The translations under genes and the position numbers were made by a program. The notes beneath the pieces are model-generated. The model did no database searches, was not told the origin of the DNA, and was given only the letters and a program-made list of their open reading frames with translations. Positions 39,956 through 42,660 of a stretch of DNA of 42,660 nucleotides are shown one piece after another. Within the stretch, counting starts at the first letter, position 1. Each line of letters begins with the position of its first letter. The stretch spans positions 1 to 42,660 of the forward strand of contig CAZLGC010000005.1 in the NCBI GenBank assembly GCA_964559275.1, written 5' to 3'. The stretch comes from CAZLGC01 sp964559275 (GTDB taxonomy: Bacteria; Patescibacteriota; CALEFQ01).

Positions 39956-40519
39956 ATGAAAAAAGATAGACCGGCAATTCAAAAAGTCTTCTGGATTGCC
40001 GAGGGAGTCAACAACGAGACTCTAGGAGATTTTGGTAAAGGAGTGGTGCTCGCCGCCGGTCAGCTCAGCGGGAAAGATCAGCTAACGATTGTTCTCCATT
40101 CCTCTGGCGGGGATGTCTACGCTGGCCTTGGTATCTACGATGTTCTCAGGAGCATTGTCGAAGCCAAGCCTGATCTGCTACTGCGGACGGTAGCGGTCGG
40201 ATACGTAGCTTCTATCATGGTACCGATTTTTCTCGCCGGAGAATACCGTGTCATTACTCCGAATTCAAGTCTCAAGTTGCACGAGTTGGCTACTCATTTC
40301 AAGCAAGGAGGTTGTTGGTCACTGACTGAGTGCCAAGCTGAAGTCAGCGACCTGGATTATCTCCAAGAGCAGTATATTCGGATTGTCACAGAGCGATCTG
40401 ATGGCAAACTGAATGAGCGCCAGGTACTGGATATGATCAGGAAATCTACGATGTTGCCGGCGGAGCGGGTAGTGACGCTGGGACTGGCCCACGAGATCGG
40501 TCCGATACCTCTGGCCTGA
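39956..40519 (+). CDS. ClpP-like serine protease fold protein, catalytic Asp apparently replaced
   Basis: A 187-residue ClpP/crotonase-fold protein. LHSSGGDVYAGLGIYDVLR aligns with the ClpP oxyanion-hole region. Ser in GYVASIMVP and His in SSLKLHE match the ClpP nucleophile and base. The usual third residue, Asp in the ERDRFLSAPEA segment, appears to be Ser in RKSTMLPAERV (by eye). It may use a Ser-His dyad, act as an SppA-like peptidase or be inactive. It is monocistronic with its own promoter, SD and terminator, and no Clp ATPase is nearby. Confidence 0.78.
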   Translation: MKKDRPAIQKVFWIAEGVNNETLGDFGKGVVLAAGQLSGKDQLTIVLHSSGGDVYAGLGIYDVLRSIVEAKPDLLLRTVAVGYVASIMVPIFLAGEYRVITPNSSLKLHELATHFKQGGCWSLTECQAEVSDLDYLQEQYIRIVTERSDGKLNERQVLDMIRKSTMLPAERVVTLGLAHEIGPIPLA

Positions 40520-40524
40520 CAAGT

Positions 40525-40559
40525 AAGCCTCTATCCTTTCCGGGAATAGAGGCTTTCTC
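40525..40559 (+). terminator. Terminator of the ClpP-like gene
   Basis: A perfect 10-bp stem, AAGCCTCTAT (40525-40534) with ATAGAGGCTT (40546-40555), then a T-rich tract. Confidence 0.85.
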
Positions 40560-40566
40560 TTTTTAT

Positions 40567-40594
40567 GAAAAGAACCCTGCTTCGAAGGCAAGGT
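40567..40594 (-). terminator. Terminator of the 40607-41243 operon
   Basis: On the minus strand ACCTTGC (40588-40594) pairs with GCAGGGT (40574-40580), with one G-U pair, and is followed by TCTTTT. Confidence 0.6.
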
Positions 40595-40606
40595 CCTAGG
40601 ATGTTT

Positions 40607-40825
40607 TCAGCGATCAATAATGACGGCCTCCTGGGCTGGGTTGATCATGAGTGTCCCGCACTTACAGCGATACTGGGCGCGGGGATTCTCCCTGAGGTCA
40701 AAGGTCACATCAAACGGTTGCTGGCAGTCTGGATTGGGACAAGTGCCGGCAACGCGAACTGTGTGCACAGCTTCGAACTCAGAGATAAATTTGGCTTGGC
40801 CAAGCTTGATTCCGACTGAGCTCAT
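40607..40825 (-). CDS. Small zinc-ribbon protein, 72 residues
   Basis: The protein starts MSSVGIKLGQAKF, and the ATG is 5 nt after an AAAGGAGG-type SD. It has a zinc knuckle pair CPNPDC and CKCG (about residues 29-34 and 54-56) in a short beta-rich ribbon, as in zinc-binding adaptor or RNA polymerase-like ribbons. Function unknown. It follows the 134-residue gene by 13 bp and shares its promoter. Confidence 0.7.
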   Translation of the reverse strand: MSSVGIKLGQAKFISEFEAVHTVRVAGTCPNPDCQQPFDVTFDLRENPRAQYRCKCGTLMINPAQEAVIIDR

Positions 40826-40838
40826 AATACCTCCTTTC

Positions 40839-41243
40839 TTAGTCTACCGACTCGAAATCGCTGGCCAGAAACCAGATCTTACCGTTTCCGTAAGATTCCC
40901 TCAGGCTGATCAGCCAGTGGCCAGTCAGCGGCTCTTCAAAACGCAGTACGATTTCCTGCACTGTCTGGGGAGAAGTGACCTCGGCGTTGGTGCCGATCGG
41001 ATTGATCACTGCCTTAGCAGTCCCGCCATTCCTGGGACGAACGCGGGCGAAAGTCCTGAGGGGCGGCACCTCTCCTTTGGCTCTGGCGTAGAGAACGGAG
41101 AGCAGGATCATCCCTTCATGGAAATCCGGTGTGTCGCGGACCATAGTTCGGCTTTCGGCTGCGGTCATGCCGGCACTGGTGAACTCTCGTGTAACCAGCT
41201 GGCAGATTTCGGCCAGGTCTTTGTCGTAAGGATCAAATAACAT
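40839..41243 (-). CDS. Hypothetical protein, 134 residues
   Basis: I start it at ATG 41243 (MLFDPYDKDLAEICQLV), 5 nt after AAAGGAGG; an upstream in-frame start would add 12 residues and lacks an SD. The protein is soluble with a helical N-terminal third and a beta-rich remainder (LRTFARVRPRNGGTAKAVIN, EIVLRFEEPLTGHWLISL). I recognise no family. The promoter is TTGACT, 17 bp, TAGTTT on the minus strand (about 41269-41297). It is co-transcribed with the 72-residue zinc ribbon. Confidence 0.65.
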   Translation of the reverse strand: MLFDPYDKDLAEICQLVTREFTSAGMTAAESRTMVRDTPDFHEGMILLSVLYARAKGEVPPLRTFARVRPRNGGTAKAVINPIGTNAEVTSPQTVQEIVLRFEEPLTGHWLISLRESYGNGKIWFLASDFESVD

Positions 41244-41313
41244 GCATACCTCCTTTCGTGGTTCTAGAAAAACTATCATCTCTGGGGCTTTCAGTCAAGG
41301 TATAAAAAGGTGC

Positions 41314-41319
41314 TATAAT
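41314..41319 (+). promoter_or_regulatory. Extended -10 promoter, leaderless start of the DUF998-like gene
   Basis: TGCTATAAT (-10 TATAAT at 41314-41319) has no good -35. The ATG at 41326 follows after 6 nt. Confidence 0.6.
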
Positions 41320-41325
41320 AAACCC

Positions 41326-41988
41326 ATGAAAACAAATACTGGAAAACTAATATATATCCCCGGCCTCATCGGTGCCGGCACAATAATTATTGGGGCTTTG
41401 GTAACAGCTCTTTTTTATCATGGCAGCAAGGGTGAATCATATTCCTTTCTAAATCATTTCATCTCGGAATTAGGGCAGCGAGGTGTTTCTGACTTGGCCT
41501 GGGTTTTCAATATCTGTCTCATTATTGGCGGTATTTTTTTGGCCTTTTTTATGTTTGAGCTAGGAGTTTATATAGGCAGGTGGTATTCCTATCTAGCTGC
41601 CGCTGTGGGCGTGGTAACCGGCATCGCTGCGAGCTTAGTGGGCGTTTTCCCGATGAACAATATGGATTATCATGTTCCTGTAGCCATGACATTTTTTCGG
41701 GGTGGACTGGCAGCCATTTCTTTGTTTACCTTGATTATTATTTTTGACACACGCCAAAAAATTTCGCGGTGGTTAGTAATCCCTGGGGTGATTACAGTGG
41801 CGGCCTTTGCGATTTTTCTGATAATGCCCAAAATTTTGGGTTACAGCCAGGGGAAAGCTTTGTCAGTTCCTGATATACGTCCGGAATTCTGGTTGAATCC
41901 CTTTTTGGAATGGATGGTATTTTTCACAGTATTAGCTTGGATAATAACTATGTCAGTTTATCTTATAAATAAGAGTAAAAGTGGCTAG
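41326..41988 (+). CDS. DUF998-like multi-pass membrane protein
   Basis: A 220-residue protein with six predicted membrane helices: about residues 10-30, 52-77, 83-105, 117-137, 146-165 and 190-212. The layout and segments such as NHFISELGQRGVSDLAWVFN and VGVFPMNNMDYH resemble the DUF998 family, which has no firm function. The start at ATG 41326 is supported by the -10 box directly upstream; a longer reading frame starting at 41242 would precede transcription. The stop overlaps the next gene by 8 bp. Confidence 0.75.
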   Translation: MKTNTGKLIYIPGLIGAGTIIIGALVTALFYHGSKGESYSFLNHFISELGQRGVSDLAWVFNICLIIGGIFLAFFMFELGVYIGRWYSYLAAAVGVVTGIAASLVGVFPMNNMDYHVPVAMTFFRGGLAAISLFTLIIIFDTRQKISRWLVIPGVITVAAFAIFLIMPKILGYSQGKALSVPDIRPEFWLNPFLEWMVFFTVLAWIITMSVYLINKSKSG

Positions 41989-42550
41989 ATTCATATTCCA
42001 CGGCGGCGCGACGAGTAAACCGGTTCCATCTAACCCGGCTTTTTTTCGCGAAATGGTAAAAGGGGTAGAGGAGCCGACAAAAATTTTGCTGGTTTATTTT
42101 GCTAGACCCAACGAAGAATGGGATTGGTTATTTAACGATGACCAACAAAAATTTAGTGAGGCCGTACCGGACAAGAAGCTGAAATTTGAACTGGCAGCTG
42201 AAAAAATTGAAAAATTTACTGGCCAAATCAAACGAGCCGATGTGATTTACGTGCGCGGAGGAGAGAATGAGAAATTGATCGAGAAATTGGGTGCGATGAA
42301 TAATCTAAAAAAGTTGCTGGCAGGAAAAGTTTATGGTGGGTCTTCCGCCGGTGCCAATGCTGCCTCTCGATATTTTCATACCAATAGTAGAAATTGTGTG
42401 GCCAGCGGGCTGGGGCTGGTGCCAGTTAAAGTTTTTTGCCACTTTGTGCCGGGAAAAAAGAAAGAATTGGCCGCGCTGGAAAATTTTCAGGAAAAATTGC
42501 CGGTCTACAAAATTCCCGAAGCAGAATTCGTAGTTCTAAACGAAAAGTAG
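41981..42550 (+). CDS. Peptidase S51-like protein (PepE/cyanophycinase superfamily)
   Basis: A 189-residue alpha/beta protein with the S51 nucleophile elbow GGSSAGANAASRYFHT (about residues 118-133), preceded by ADVIYVRGGENEKLIEKL, which matches the GGGN-type loop of dipeptidase E relatives. The family cleaves Asp-X dipeptides or cyanophycin; the substrate here is unknown. The GTG start at 41981 lies inside the end of the DUF998-like gene (8-bp overlap), so it is probably translated by coupling. Confidence 0.8.
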   Translation: MARFIFHGGATSKPVPSNPAFFREMVKGVEEPTKILLVYFARPNEEWDWLFNDDQQKFSEAVPDKKLKFELAAEKIEKFTGQIKRADVIYVRGGENEKLIEKLGAMNNLKKLLAGKVYGGSSAGANAASRYFHTNSRNCVASGLGLVPVKVFCHFVPGKKKELAALENFQEKLPVYKIPEAEFVVLNEK

Positions 42551-42660
42551 TGTTTAAATTTTTTAATTTTTAATTTCTTTTTCATTTTAATTTTATATTT
42601 TTTGTTTTTGTGTCACTTATCCCCAGAAAACATCTTGTGAGTAAACCAGTAAATTTGTTA
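42551..42660. other. AT-rich low-complexity spacer at the right edge
   Basis: Bases 42555-42610 are nearly pure A/T with repeating TTTTTAATTT-like units, the complement of the filler inside mtaB. No gene or terminator with a defined stem is seen before the window ends. Confidence 0.5.

Overview
The window is a gene-dense bacterial chromosome segment using the standard code (TGA is a stop, for example after the ClpP-like gene and yqeY). Gene content, short proteins, A-rich filler repeats and mixed leaderless or Shine-Dalgarno (SD) starts suggest a Candidate Phyla Radiation (Patescibacteria) genome or a similar reduced lineage. This is inference; no 16S gene is present. The leuS gene is cut by the left edge.

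Layout. 1-7030: leuS-argS operon, a regulatory gap with a 34-codon ORF, a TrmB-like regulator and glmS. 7031-8545: about 1.5 kb without a protein gene. It holds a palindromic repeat (copy A), a terminator, and on the minus strand a roughly 1.08-kb unit with its own promoter, many hairpins and an intrinsic terminator, read here as an unidentified large structured RNA. 8546-9319: a solitary TIM-barrel-like gene. 9465-11371: an AT-rich island laid out like an integron: an integrase pointing left, an attI-like site, one methyltransferase gene pointing right, and a 197-bp attC-like inverted repeat, with the 8-bp box GTTATACG at both cassette ends. 11419-11504: tRNA-Leu(CAA). 11683-15482: parA, parB and a convergent rel gene. 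15619-18591: small hypothetical, Nudix, HD and TPR-like genes. 18654-22650 (minus): M23 peptidase, topA and dprA with 4-bp overlaps. 22789-23743: two cysteine-rich zinc-ribbon genes. 23870-24010: repeat copy B. 24024-27128: mfd. 27269-31002: a membrane protein, pth and an LCP-family gene. 31174-34911: lepB, hisS, mtaB and a HIT gene. 35030-37069: rpsU, yqeY, a TSP3-repeat membrane protein, ybeY and dgkA. 37200-39827: ftsA and ftsZ. 39956-42550: a ClpP-like protein, two small minus-strand genes, a DUF998-like membrane protein and an S51-like peptidase.

Two expression styles are visible. Several housekeeping or island genes (rel, mfd, mtaB, the DUF998-like gene, the integrase) have a -10 box 6-9 nt before the start codon, so their mRNAs should be leaderless or nearly so. 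A scattered set of mostly unrecognised genes (8546, 17462, 18343, 22789, 23063, 27269, 39956, 40607/40839) instead has near-consensus promoters with N16-N17 spacers, strong AAGGAGG-type SDs and usually a private terminator.

The two strongest candidates for something undescribed are the integron-like island, whose integrase lacks the insertion typical of IntI, and the large structured RNA at 7279-8356.
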